DNA from: Hevea brasiliensis
Taxonomy: Eukaryota > Streptophyta > Magnoliopsida > Malpighiales > Euphorbiaceae
Direction: 5' to 3'
DNA length: 64,000 nt
NCBI RefSeq assembly: GCF_030052815.1
Contig: NC_079505.1
Coordinates: 62,865,309 to 62,929,308, forward strand
The position numbers and the translations under genes are program-made. Each line of letters opens with the position of its first letter. Within the stretch, counting starts at the first letter, position 1. The notes below the pieces were generated by a model. The model was given only the letters and a program-made list of their open reading frames with translations. It did not search any database and had not been told where the DNA came from. Of the stretch, positions 1-9,541 are shown in pieces.

Positions 1-1763
1 CCAGTTTTGTTTGTCAAGAAGAAGGATGGTACTCTTCGTCTATGCATTGACTGCAGACAGTTGAATAAGGTGACTATAAAGAACAAAAATCCTCTGCCAC
101 GAATAGATGATTTGTTTGACTAGCTAAAGGATGCAGCTGTGTTTTCGAAAATTGATTTGAGATCAGGATACTACTAGTTGAGGGTGCAGGAGCAAAGTAT
201 ACCTAAAACTGCTTTCAGAACTCATTATAGCCACTATGAGTTCTTAGTAATACCATTCGGGTTAACTAATGCTCCAGCCACTTTTATGGACTTGATGAAC
301 ACTATCTTCAGGCCATATCTAGATCAATTTGTTGTGGTGTTCATTGATGACATTTTGGTGTACTTGAAGAACGCAAGGAAGCATGACAAGCACCTGAGGA
401 TAGTACTATAGACTTTGAGGAAGAAATAGTCGTATGCCAAAATATTGAAATATGAGTTTTGGCTGAAGGAAATTGTCTTTTTAAGGAACATTGTATCAGC
501 TGAGGGTATCAAGGTAGATCCCAGCAAGTTAAAATCTATCCTTAACTGGAAGCCGACTAGAAATGTTACAGAAGTTCAAAGTTTCCTTGGTTTGGCCTGT
601 TATTACCACAGATTTATGAAAAGATTCTCGATGTTAGCATCTCCACTTACCAAGTTTCTTTGAAAAGATGTGAAATTTTAGTGGACTAATCAATGTCAGA
701 AGAGTTTTGATGAGTTAAAATGGTGTTTCACTGAAGCTCCAGTCTTTACTTAACCTACTCCGGGCAAAGAATACACCATATACAGTGATGCTTCTTACAA
801 TGGTTTAGGCTATGTGCTGATGCAAGATAGAAGTTTCATTGCGTATATGTTATGCCAGCTTAAGCCACATGAGATGAATTATCCTACGCATGACTTAGAG
901 CTAGCAGCAATAGTCTTTGCTTTGAAAATTTGGAGACACTATTTGTATGGGGAAAAGAGCTACATCTACACAGACCATAAAAGTTTGAAATATTTGGGCA
1001 TCTAGAAAGAATTGAATTTGAGGCAGAGGAGATGGTTAGAGCTGATAAAAGACTATTACTGCTCGATAGATTACCAGCATGGGAAAACAAATGTGGTAGC
1101 GGATGCCTTAAGTCATAAGACCATGGCTAGCTTAAGAGTTTCACCTATGTCCATGGTGTATGATTTAAGGGCATTACATGCAAATTTGGAGATAGATGAT
1201 AATGGACAAATGATAGCTACTTGACAATTGAAGCCAGTGTTGATTGATCAAATTAAAATGGCAGCTCAGAATGATGATAAGTATGTAAAATTAATGGAAG
1301 AAGCTCAGGATGACAAGAAACCAGAATTTACGATGAATGATGAAGGCTTACTACTATACCAGGGCAGAAATATCCATTCCTGATGATGTTGAATTGAGGC
1401 AGATCATTTTAAAGGAAGCACATGACTCCCCATTTGCTATGCGCCCTGGTGGAACCAAAATATATAGAAACATGAAAGAACACTATTGGTGGATAGGCAT
1501 AAAAAAAGATATTATAGAATATGTGGCCAAATGTCTAACTTGTCAGCAAGTGAAGGCAGAACACCAAGTGCCAGTAGGGTTACTACAGCCATTGCCAATT
1601 CTCAAGTGGAAATGGGAGACAATTACTGTGGATTTTGTGATGGGACTTCCACGAACACAGAAGAATCACGATGCAGTTTGGGTCATTGTGGACAGATTAA
1701 CCAAGTCTGCACACTCTTTGCCAATGAGAATGGACTATAGCCTGGACAGATTGGCTAAACTAT
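1..1763 (+). pseudogene. Element A: Ty3/gypsy pol remnant (RT, RNase H, start of integrase)
   Basis: This is the left visible part of a chromovirus-like pol gene, copying RNA to cDNA and integrating it when intact. The reverse transcriptase fills about 1-660, with the catalytic FIDD box at 340-351. RNase H follows at about 780-1110, with YSDAS, ELAAI and TDHKSL motifs. The integrase His/Cys domain (HDSPF..., CLTCQQ) lies at about 1410-1560, and the start of the core (VDFVMGLP, VDRLTKSAH) at about 1620-1710. The frame is broken by in-frame stops, including TAG at 121, 175, 409, 427 and 1003, most of them where relatives have Gln. It is interrupted at 1764 by a solo LTR and resumes at 3449. The 5' LTR, gag and protease lie before the window. 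The closest relative here is element D (57206-60497), with near-identical motifs and spacing. Confidence 0.93.
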
Positions 1764-3448
1764 TGATAAGTGCATAATTTATTAATTTTACTCCCATCAC
1801 ATTTAGTGTTTCTAGTGTATTTTTATGCCTAATTTAGTTAATTAAAGTATAATTATCAATTAGGCATATTTTTAGAGAGTTGTTGGAATAATTATATTAA
1901 ATGGAGAAATTTTTAGCATTTGCATTAATTTGACCTTTACTATATTTTTCAGGTGTTTCTAAAGTTGAGGGTCTCCAAATTAAGTGTTGTTTAATTCATT
2001 GAAAAGCTAAGTCAGAGCACTACAAATGACAAAGAGGGACCAAAGCCCAAATCAGTCTCCAAGGTTGTTAAAATGATCTATGGATCAATTACAAAAGCCC
2101 ACTCTTAATGTGTCACTACTAGTCTTGGGATTTATTTTATATATGGAGCTTCAGGGGTCCAAATGAAACAAACCCAAGCCCAATTGAACCTTAAGAACCA
2201 CCTCTACAATTGTTGTGAAGGGCTAGAAGAGAGATAAGGCCATTTTAATTGTCAAAAATGGAAATGAAGTCGTCATTATCGGCTGGATCACCTGACAGAA
2301 CCTGTTTCAGTTTTTGGGCCATAACTTGGGCTGTAGACCTCTGATTTGGGCAAATGAGTACCCGTTGGAAAGCTAAGAACTAGGGCTACAACTTTCCTGA
2401 AGAAGGCAGAGGTAGAATCGCAAGGGAAGAGGCTGAATATTAGCCGTGATTGCAAAGCAGAGAATCTGTCTTTTCAAAATTCAAAAGTATTCCAATTTTG
2501 TGGATTAGGTTTTGGATTATAAATACCATCTTTGGCAGCAGCGGAGAGACATCCATTTAGCAGCCTTGACATCTTCAACACCTTCATTCTCCATTCAAAT
2601 TCATAGGTTTAGATTTCTCCATTTTATTTTTCTTTTATAAGCCATGAACATGAGCGGCTAAGTTCTAAATTCAGTTCAAGGAATTCTAGTTCTATTGCAT
2701 GATTTGTGAGACTAGGTTCTTAATTTAAATTATGTCTTTTTGAATATCTATTTATTTCCCGATTTCATTGTTTTTGATCTATTGAATGATTTGCTAAAAA
2801 GGCCTATTAGTTAATTATTTGATGTGATCAATTGCTAGTTCATCTTCATAATCTGTAATTGTTGTGTAAGATTGAATGTGAGTAGCAAGTAGGTTTTATT
2901 GATTATGATCCAAGTTTTCGATAATAACCTAAGGAAACAATGGGATGAATTAAATGATTTATGCTTTATAAATCGTTGTTTAGCTTAACTACTTCCTGTT
3001 CTTAAAGTAGTTATTAATTTGATGAGGGTTGCTTAATATCAATTTAGTTAATAATTAGAGTCAACAAGAATGCTAGGCTCGAATTGATGAGTATAGGGAA
3101 GTTAAGGGTTTTACCTCGCTGTTTGGTAAATCTACGTTAAGTATTCAATAAGAGATAATTGTATTTCTTTTGTCTATGATCGAGTCATGTATAGGAATGT
3201 GAATTACCTTGAACTAAAGTTTGTTTAAATTGAGAATTTTATTCCCAAATTTAGTTCTTTAATTTTTTAACTTGATTTCTTCTGATTCAGTATTACAAAC
3301 CCCTAACTTTTCTTTTCCTGTTACACAAGTGAATGAAATTTAGTAATTCTATCTCTAGGGTTCGACCTGGATTACCACTTATTACAAAAAATATTTCATT
3401 ACTGGTAATTTCAATTAATTTAATTTTTGGTGGAATCGACAACCATCA
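1764..3448 (+). mobile_element. Solo LTR inside element A integrase (Ty3/gypsy, possibly Athila/Tat-like)
   Basis: A 1685-bp block begins TGATAAGTGCATAA and ends CGACAACCATCA, the usual TG...CA of an LTR. It is flanked by ACTAT (1759-1763) and ACTGT (3449-3453), a 5-bp target duplication with one later change. The integrase frame reads on from AAACTGTATATTGATG once the block is removed. No primer-binding site, polypurine tract or coding region is visible, so it is a solo LTR left by LTR-LTR recombination. The 3' end (GGTGGAATCGACAACCATCA) resembles Athila/Tat-group LTR ends, which is a recollection rather than a proof. It contains one copy of the 'CATAACTTG' module also found in the chromovirus LTRs (about 2321-2405). 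Confidence 0.85.
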
Positions 3449-3519
3449 ACTGTATATTGATGAAGTTGTGAGATTGCATAGAGTGCCAGTATCTATAGTA
3501 TCCAACAGATATCTAAGGT
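3449..3519 (+). pseudogene. Element A: integrase core fragment
   Basis: A 71-bp piece of the integrase core, reading YIDEVVRLHRVPVSIVSNR, bridges two solo LTRs. It joins the frame ending at 1763 to the frame restarting at 7681. The usual catalytic Asp of this segment (VSDRD) is Asn here (VSNRY), so the copy is inactive at this point as well as elsewhere. Confidence 0.85.
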
Positions 3520-6500
3520 TATAACACCCTCACTGTAGCAATTCCGTACATTCTACTGTTTCGGTGGCCGGTGTCAGTCCGGATAGCTAGAACGTTTGAA
3601 AAAATATTTAGACTAGAGTGAGGAGTCATAAATAAATCAAATAATAATAAGAAAAATTTAGGAAAAATTTTAGAAATAAAATACAACCAAGTTAAATGAG
3701 CCGGTGCCCTAGCGATGGGTAACCTAGTGGGAAGTTGTGGTCTTCGCAGCTAGGAGCCCTAAACCCGGGAGAAAATTCATGAAATAATTTTTGGGACTCC
3801 AAAGAAGAGTCATTGAGGTTTTGATGGCATTAGAATGCCAAGAAAATGCTTAGAAAAATTTTTAGATCGGTATAGACGATTTTGGCTCAATAAGCCAAAC
3901 GGAGGGCATTTTGGTCATTTCGTTCTCAGAGATGATTTTTGGCCAACTTGTCCAGTTAAATAAATAATTTACATGACATAAAATGTGAATAAATATTGCT
4001 AAAACTTGAATTGAAAATGAGTAGAAAAGAAAAGAAAAGAAAATGAAATAAAACTCAAATTATGACATCATTATGATGTCATTAAAAACTCTCCACCAAT
4101 CACCATGAGACAACCATTTAATAAACAAATAAAAAGGAGATAAATGAGTCAAAAAAAAATGAAAAAGCCATCTTCTTCTCCATCCATTCTCCTGTCCAAT
4201 CCTCTTTTCTCCATTTCCTCTCAAATTCTTTCATTTTCCTATCATTAAAACATCATTTCAAGCTTTCAAACCATTACCTTCCTTTACAAAAATAGTTGGC
4301 AGCTTTGATAAACCTCTATAGCCAACCATAAAACCCAAGGAAAGTGGGAAGAAAAGTGAAAGGAAAATATGGTTGGTAGCCCCAAAGAGGTGAATCAAGT
4401 GTTGGGTTGATTGAAGGTTACTTGGAGCTAGAAGAATAAAGTTAGTGCTAGAAATTCTCTTGGAATTTAAAATTTATGCAAGTTGATTTAGGGTTTGCTA
4501 AAATTTCAAATTTTGTGTTGTGACTTAAATTTGATGATGTTGAGGTTGATTATTGACTATTAGAAGTGCTATAAATGTGAATTGAAGTTTGGAAGTTGGG
4601 TGGAATTGAAAATTGGGAGTGTTGTTCTTATGCAGGGAATTCTGGACCTATGAGTCCAGTGTGTTTAGATGAACATAAGTAGAGCTAGACAGCTCCAATT
4701 AGTATGAGGCTAATTGGAGATGAAATTTAAGACCTAAACCAAATTTTTCATGAAGAAACCATGCCCAGAAACTAAGCACAATATGACCAAAAATTGGCTT
4801 GAATCCGGGTAACCATATGCTGGACCTCGAAAAATGACTATATGAACAGTAAATGTTCAAATGGCCATAACTCACTGTAGGAAGGTCAAAATGACCTGAT
4901 TTTTGAACCATTGGAAAGCTTAGACATAGGAGAACATTTCATATGAAGAACTCAGAGCCCAGTTCTGACCTTAGCCTAATCAAATTATTAACCAAATTTA
5001 GTCTAACAAAACTATCAGAACCAAACTGACCGGAAAATTCTAGACATTGACGAGCCTGACCAGTTTTGAAAAAAATATCATAACTTGGCCTACAAAACTG
5101 CAAATATAGTGAAACCAAAGCCAAAATTTCTATAAGACCTAGAAATACAAATTTGGTGTTTTGACCAAAACCAAAAACCTGATGGAACTTGAAGAGATTG
5201 CTAGGAAAATTTAGCATTCCAAATCCTAAAATTTAAACAAATAGACACTTGACCCCAGAATAATATTTAGATCATATCTCCCACTAGGAAACTCCAATTG
5301 AGATGAGCCAAATTTTTATGGAAACCTAAGAATCAGGACTCCAACTTTGATTTAGGAACCTTCTTCAAATTTTGAGTGCAAGTACCCTAAAATGGGAATC
5401 AAAGATGTTGACCTAAACCTTAAATCCTGAAGGCATAGGGTTCATGAGTCTAGGTCAGTTATTTGGCAATAATTCACTCTACATAACTAGAAAAATTATG
5501 ATTCTTGTACTTGAGTGATCCTAAGACATAAGGTAACAACTCATATGAAGGATATTAGATCTAAAAATGACTGAAGCATCCCAAATAATTAGAATAAATT
5601 GGACTCCAGAATCTGCCTGGTTCTGGATCCAGAAAGGGTCAATGAACCAGTTATGGTATTTAGGCCATAACTTGAGCTAAAAAAACTCCAAATGGATTGA
5701 TTCAAAAAGGGAAATTGAACTATACACAATAAGGAACAACTTTGAACATTTGGCCAAATTCTCACTGTAGAATTGCCTAATAGAACAATGAACTCTAGCA
5801 CCCAAAACGGAAATTTTTTATTTATTTTCTATTGGTTAGAAGTATTGATTAGCAACCAATACCAACACTTTTGTGAACCAAAATGTGGTAATTTCATGTG
5901 GTTAGAACTTATGTAATTATTATGTATGAAAAAGTCAAAAAATTGAGTGAATAGTAATGTGGAAATAGTAACCCCAAAAACATAAGTAATAATAAAAGGA
6001 ATTAAAAAAGACATTATGAGTAGTAAAATATATACTATAATTAGTGAATTAAAAATTCTTAAACTTTAGTGACTCTAGGACATAAAGGAATAATCCATAT
6101 GGAGAGCCTTAGGAAAATATTTCGATGTACAAATAGTACACGAAAATTGATCGATGTGAATCACAATTATCATGAATGGAATGATGAATGTAAAAATTAC
6201 GAGAAATGCATGAATTGTGTAATTGTGACTTAGGAATTTATGTTTTCACTAGAAATAGAATAAAATTTTATCAATTGTAATTGAACCTTATAATGAAATA
6301 ATGACATAATAATATATATTAATGCTTAATGGTACTAATGTGCCCATGTATTGCCTAGACACGTGTGTCAGTTGGATAGATTGGCATGCCAATAGGGTAT
6401 TGTTTTAGCAGTACTGCGTAAGGCTTTATGCCTGTATTCATGGCTTTATGCCCGCACTCATATCTTTTATGCCCGATTACTTGTTATCATGGCTTTTAGC

Positions 6501-7680
6501 CATACTGATATGTTATCATGGCTTTTTAGCCATACTGACTGCATACGTGGTTGACGTTCTGCATCCTATGGTATGACGGCTCGAGGCACTGCGGTGTCCA
6601 GTGCCAACGACCCGTTATCCAGTTTAGTCAGCCTGTCATAGGTTACCTGGGCAGTGTGAATTATTGAAATTATTTAAGAACATTAGTAATTAAAAACATT
6701 AGAAAGTATTGAATGAAATGAGGAAAAAGATTAGCAATGGAAACATAACTGAATCAAGTAGTACAAATGAAATTTTCAGAATTGAAGGAACCAAAAATAC
6801 AATACTCCTAGAATTAATCTATATATCAAATATTATTACTATATAAACTCAACACTTCTACAGAGGGACAAAATAGAATATAAGATAGTTGATATTAGAA
6901 ATATCATACCAAATTTAATTGATACCCGAGGATCTAAATTATACTTTAGAATTATACTTCAGTATTTCTTATTTGTATATATTATTTTCTTGTTATATTA
7001 TTGCACCACTAAGCAGAAATGCATAGCGCGATGGATTTGTTTCCTTCGCGCAGGTACTGAAGGCAAAACCCAGTGGATATTAGACTAGGATTTTGAAGTC
7101 CAGATCTGCAGAAGTGTCAGAAGGGTTCAAGGTTGTCACCTCCTCAGCAATGCATATAGATAGGGCCCATATAAGTCATTTTATGTATTTTGTATATTAT
7201 GAATATTTTGTATGTTGTAATGTAAACTAAGAATTATAAACTAAGAATTTGTAAGTAATATTTATGTGATGTAAGTTAATAAATTGATTAGTTCATATGT
7301 AATTAATTTGTATATCATGTAAATTGTAAATTTATTCAATTAGTTTTTAAATTATGTGCATTAATGGAAATATGAGAATTTTGGTATGTGAATGGAGTAT
7401 GAAGGAAAGTGGATGGAAATGAATATGAGAATTGAAATACATGGATGAATTATTGTATGGAAAATATTGTTGAGATTTTTAAATAGGTAAATATTGAAAT
7501 ACGCCAAATGATAATAAAATAGGGGAAACTCCGCTGGTTTCTCCTTAGAAAAATAATTGATATTAAAATATAACGAGAACAAAATTATTAAAGAAATAAA
7601 GTACGATAAGATAGAATGCTCTGGCACCGAGTGCGACATGCCTTGCTCGGCTACACTTTAGACGGGAGAGGGGTGTCACA
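3520..7680 (+). mobile_element. Solo LTR, TGTAACACCC family, 4.16 kb, inside element A integrase
   Basis: The block starts TATAACACCCTCACTG (a mutated TGTAACACCC) and ends GGGTGTCACA. It is flanked by a perfect 5-bp target duplication, AAGGT (3515-3519 and 7681-7685), and the integrase frame continues exactly across it. Its first 60 bases match the reverse complement of the right ends of the two LTRs at 14694-25518, so it belongs to that family in the opposite orientation. No internal region is present, so it is a solo LTR. It contains six copies of a diverged tandem module (anchors near 4674, 4866, 5079, 5273, 5467 and 5666) and a GC-richer block near 6540-6655. Confidence 0.9.
4640..5830 (+). 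repeat. Diverged tandem array, period about 195-213 bp, inside the solo LTR
   Basis: Six related modules can be followed using the anchor CATAA(CTTGAGCTA...). Anchors fall at 4674, 4866, 5079, 5273, 5467 and 5666, giving spacings of 192, 213, 194, 194 and 199 bp. Each module has the same order: CATAACT-type start, 'ACTCCAAATTGAGTGATTC'-like middle, 'AAGACATAAAGGAACAA' and 'CATATGAAGAA/CATGAAGAAC'. Sequence identity between modules is low, but order and spacing hold. There is no open frame across them. Confidence 0.75.
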
Positions 7681-8245
7681 AAGGTTCACTTCTAGATTCT
7701 GGGGTAGCCTTCAAAAAGCTCTAGGAACTATATTGAACTTCAGCACAACATTCCATCCACAAACAGACGGCCAGTCTGAGAGAATTATCCAGATCTTGGA
7801 TGATATGCTTTGGGCTTGTGTGATTGAGTTTGAAGGAAGTTGGGATACATATTCACCTTTGATTGAATTTACCTACAACAACAGCTATCGGTTAAGCATT
7901 GGGATGCCTCCATATGAAGCTCTATATGGCAAAAAATATAGAACTCCCTTGTGTTGGGATGAAGTGGACAAGAGAAAGTTGATTGGCCTTGAAATTATAC
8001 AGCAGACTGAAGAAAATATTAAGCTTATTAGAGACAGACTCAAGGCTACATCAAACAGATAGAAATCCTACATAGATCTGAAGAGAAGGGATATTGAGTA
8101 TTCTGTGGGTGAAAAAGTATTCCTTAAGGTTTCCCCTTGGAAGAAAATTATGAGATTTGGTGGAAAAGGAAAATTGATTCCTCGCTTTATCGGGCCATAC
8201 GAAGTTCTGGAAAGAGTGAGTCCGCTAGCATACAGACTTGCATTA
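7681..8245 (+). pseudogene. Element A: integrase core/C-terminal part
   Basis: The integrase frame resumes with RFTSRFWGSLQKALG and passes through the conserved HPQTDGQSERIIQ block, whose Glu is the third acidic catalytic residue of retroviral-type integrases. It runs on through YEALYGKKYRTPLCW and the GEKVFLKVSPWKKIMRFGGK linker typical of gypsy integrase C-termini. One in-frame TAG (about 8060) replaces Gln before KSYID. The frame is then split at 8246 by the TRIM cluster and continues at 9207 (LPLELEKIHNVFHVSML). Confidence 0.9.
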
Positions 8246-8396
8246 TGTAACACCCTAGGCAAATCCCACATCGACAAAACACGGGAGAGATGCTGGGTTT
8301 ATAAGTTGTTGGTTCGTAACCCCTATTGACGCGTTTTAAAACCGTGAGGGCTTCAGCCCAGAGCAGACAATATCACTAGTGGGCCGGGCCATTACA
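8246..8396 (+). repeat. TRIM LTR copy a (complete)
   Basis: A 151-bp LTR, TGTAACACCCTAGG...GGGCCGGGCCATTACA. A TATA-like TTTATAAG lies in the middle. It is followed by a primer-binding site at 8401. Confidence 0.88.
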
Positions 8397-8400
8397 TTTG

Positions 8401-8412
8401 TGGTATCAGAGC
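8401..8412 (+). other. TRIM primer-binding site, tRNA-iMet type
   Basis: TGGTATCAGAGC lies four bases after the LTR end and is complementary to the 3' end of initiator methionine tRNA. The same site recurs after the other LTR ends at 8642 and 8910. Confidence 0.85.
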
Positions 8413-8470
8413 CGCTCCGCGTGCAACCTTGAACAATGGTGGGGCAAACCTCAGCGAGGACGCTGAGTCC

Positions 8471-8486
8471 CATAAGGGGGGTGGAT
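8471..8486 (+). other. TRIM polypurine tract
   Basis: CATAAGGGGGGTGGAT lies immediately before the second LTR. It is the purine-rich plus-strand primer expected at this place. The first internal region is only about 90 bp. Confidence 0.75.
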
Positions 8487-8637
8487 TGTAACACCCTAGG
8501 CAAATCCCACATCGACAAAACACGGGAGAGATGCTGGGTTTATAAGTTGGTGGTTCGTAACTCCTAGTGACGCGTTTTAAAACCGTGAGGGCTTCAGCCC
8601 AGAGCGGACAATATCACTAGTGGGCCGGACCATTACA
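8487..8637 (+). repeat. TRIM LTR copy b (complete)
   Basis: Near-identical to copy a (for example GGTGGTTCGTAACTCC against GTTGGTTCGTAACCCC). It is shared between two internal regions: the left one of about 90 bp and a right one (8638-8849) of different AT-rich sequence. Confidence 0.87.
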
Positions 8638-8849
8638 TTTGTGGTATCAGAGCCAGGTTTAAAATGAAGTGAAATTTGTAAGAAACTAAAAGAAATAGGT
8701 GAGTTATGAGGGGGGTGAATTTTTGGTACCCATGGTGAGTGATGGTTTTTGATGACTATGATGTATATAAAGTGATTTAATGATGTTGGTTGATGCATTT
8801 ATAAGTATTAGAAGTTAATTTACATTGAGATTTTATGAGGTTGAAATTG

Positions 8850-8905
8850 TGAGTTAGGGTTTCGGCCCAGAGCGGACAATATCACTAGTGGGCCGGGCCA
8901 TTACA
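8850..8905 (+). repeat. TRIM LTR copy c (3' end only)
   Basis: Only the last part of the LTR is present (GGCCCAGAGCGGACAATATC...GGGCCATTACA). It is followed by TTTG and a primer-binding site at 8910. The 5' two thirds of this copy are absent. Confidence 0.75.
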
Positions 8906-8977
8906 TTTGTGGTATCAGAGCTGCTCCGCGTGCAACCTTGAACGATGGTGGGGCAAACCGAGTCCCATAAGGTGGAT

Positions 8978-9098
8978 TGTAACACCTAGGCAAATCCACA
9001 TCGACAAAACACGGGAGAGATCTGGGTTTATAAGTTGTTATTGACGCGTTTTAAAACCGTGAGGGCTTCAGCCCAGAGCGGACAATATCACTAGTGGG
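8978..9098 (+). repeat. TRIM LTR copy d (3'-truncated, with small deletions)
   Basis: It starts TGTAACACCTAGG and stops at CACTAGTGGG, where it joins the inverted copy. Compared with copy a it lacks several short pieces, including the GGTTCGTAACCCC stretch. These small gaps could be real mutations or consensus errors in a palindromic region. Confidence 0.75.
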
Positions 9099-9206
9099 AA
9101 GCCCTCACGGTTTTAAAACGCGTCAATAGGGGTTACGAACCAACAACTTATAAACCCAGCATCTCTCCCGTGTTTTGTCGATGTGGGATTTGCCTAGGGT
9201 GTTACA
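9099..9206 (-). repeat. TRIM LTR copy e (inverted 5' part)
   Basis: The exact reverse complement of the first 108 bases of copy a, ending in GGGTGTTACA at the outer edge. With copy a it makes 108-bp perfect terminal inverted repeats for the whole insertion. Confidence 0.9.
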
Positions 9207-9493
9207 CATTACCTTTAGAGTTGGAGAAGATCCACAATGTTTTTCATGTCTCCATGTTAAAGAGGTATAGATCAGACCCCTCCCACATCTTGCTAGTAGA
9301 GGAGATTGAAGTGAATCCAGACCTGACATATGATGAAGAGCCCATAAAGATCTTAGCACATAAGGTGAAACAGTTGAGGAACAAGCAGATACCATTGGTC
9401 AAAGTACTGTGGAACCATCATTCGGGCCAGGAGGCTACATAGGAACGTGAGGAGGACATGAGGAGACAGCACCCATAGCTATTCAGAGATTGA
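9207..9493 (+). pseudogene. Element A: pol C-terminus with chromodomain-like tail
   Basis: The frame continues with IHNVFHVSMLKRY and ends with the ILAHKVKQLRNK...LVKVLWNHHSGQEAT segment, which matches the degenerate chromodomain found at the C-terminus of plant chromovirus integrases (Tekay/Del-like). TAG at 9440-9442 stands where EATWE relatives have Trp, and TAG at 9476-9478 stands for Gln. The probable original stop is TGA at 9491-9493. The chromodomain normally guides integration towards histone-marked chromatin; this copy is too broken to function. Confidence 0.88.
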
Positions 9494-9526
9494 AATCAGG
9501 TAAAATTTTGGGACGAAATTTTCTTT

Positions 9527-9541
9527 TAAGTAGGGGAGAAT
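9527..9541 (+). other. Element A polypurine tract
   Basis: TAAGTAGGGGAGAAT lies directly before the 3' LTR, following the GGGACGAAATTTTC sequence common at the 3' end of this group. It marks the 3' LTR start at 9542. Confidence 0.85.

Larger units (their letters stand above)
8246..9206. mobile_element. Rearranged TRIM cluster with inverted LTR ends and perfect TSD
   Basis: A 961-bp insertion is flanked by CATTA on both sides (8241-8245 and 9207-9211), and the integrase frame resumes exactly across it. It is a TRIM (a miniature LTR element without coding capacity): about 151-bp LTRs starting TGTAACACCCTAGG and ending GGCCATTACA, each followed by TTTG and TGGTATCAGAGC, a tRNA-iMet primer-binding site. 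The order is LTR (8246-8396), internal, LTR (8487-8637), a different internal, LTR 3' end (8850-8905), internal, LTR (8978-9098) and an inverted LTR 5' part (9099-9206). The last piece is an exact 108-base reverse copy of 8246-8353. So both outer ends are LTR 5' ends, not the usual 5' and 3' ends. Confidence 0.88.

Noticed and set aside
8246..8637. Cassandra-type TRIM with a 5S rRNA-like LTR
   Set aside because: I see no 5S internal-promoter sequence in the LTR, so a plain TRIM is the safer call.
8401..8921. Three GCTCTGATACCA-complementary sites that might suggest tRNA genes
   Set aside because: Only the 12-18 bases complementary to the tRNA 3' end are present, next to LTR ends. They are primer-binding sites.
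8246..9206. Possibility that the inverted TRIM end is a palindromic sequencing artefact
   Set aside because: An adapter-type artefact would also invert the flanking host sequence. Here the host integrase continues in the right strand and frame after an exact 5-bp duplication. Small gaps inside could still be consensus errors.
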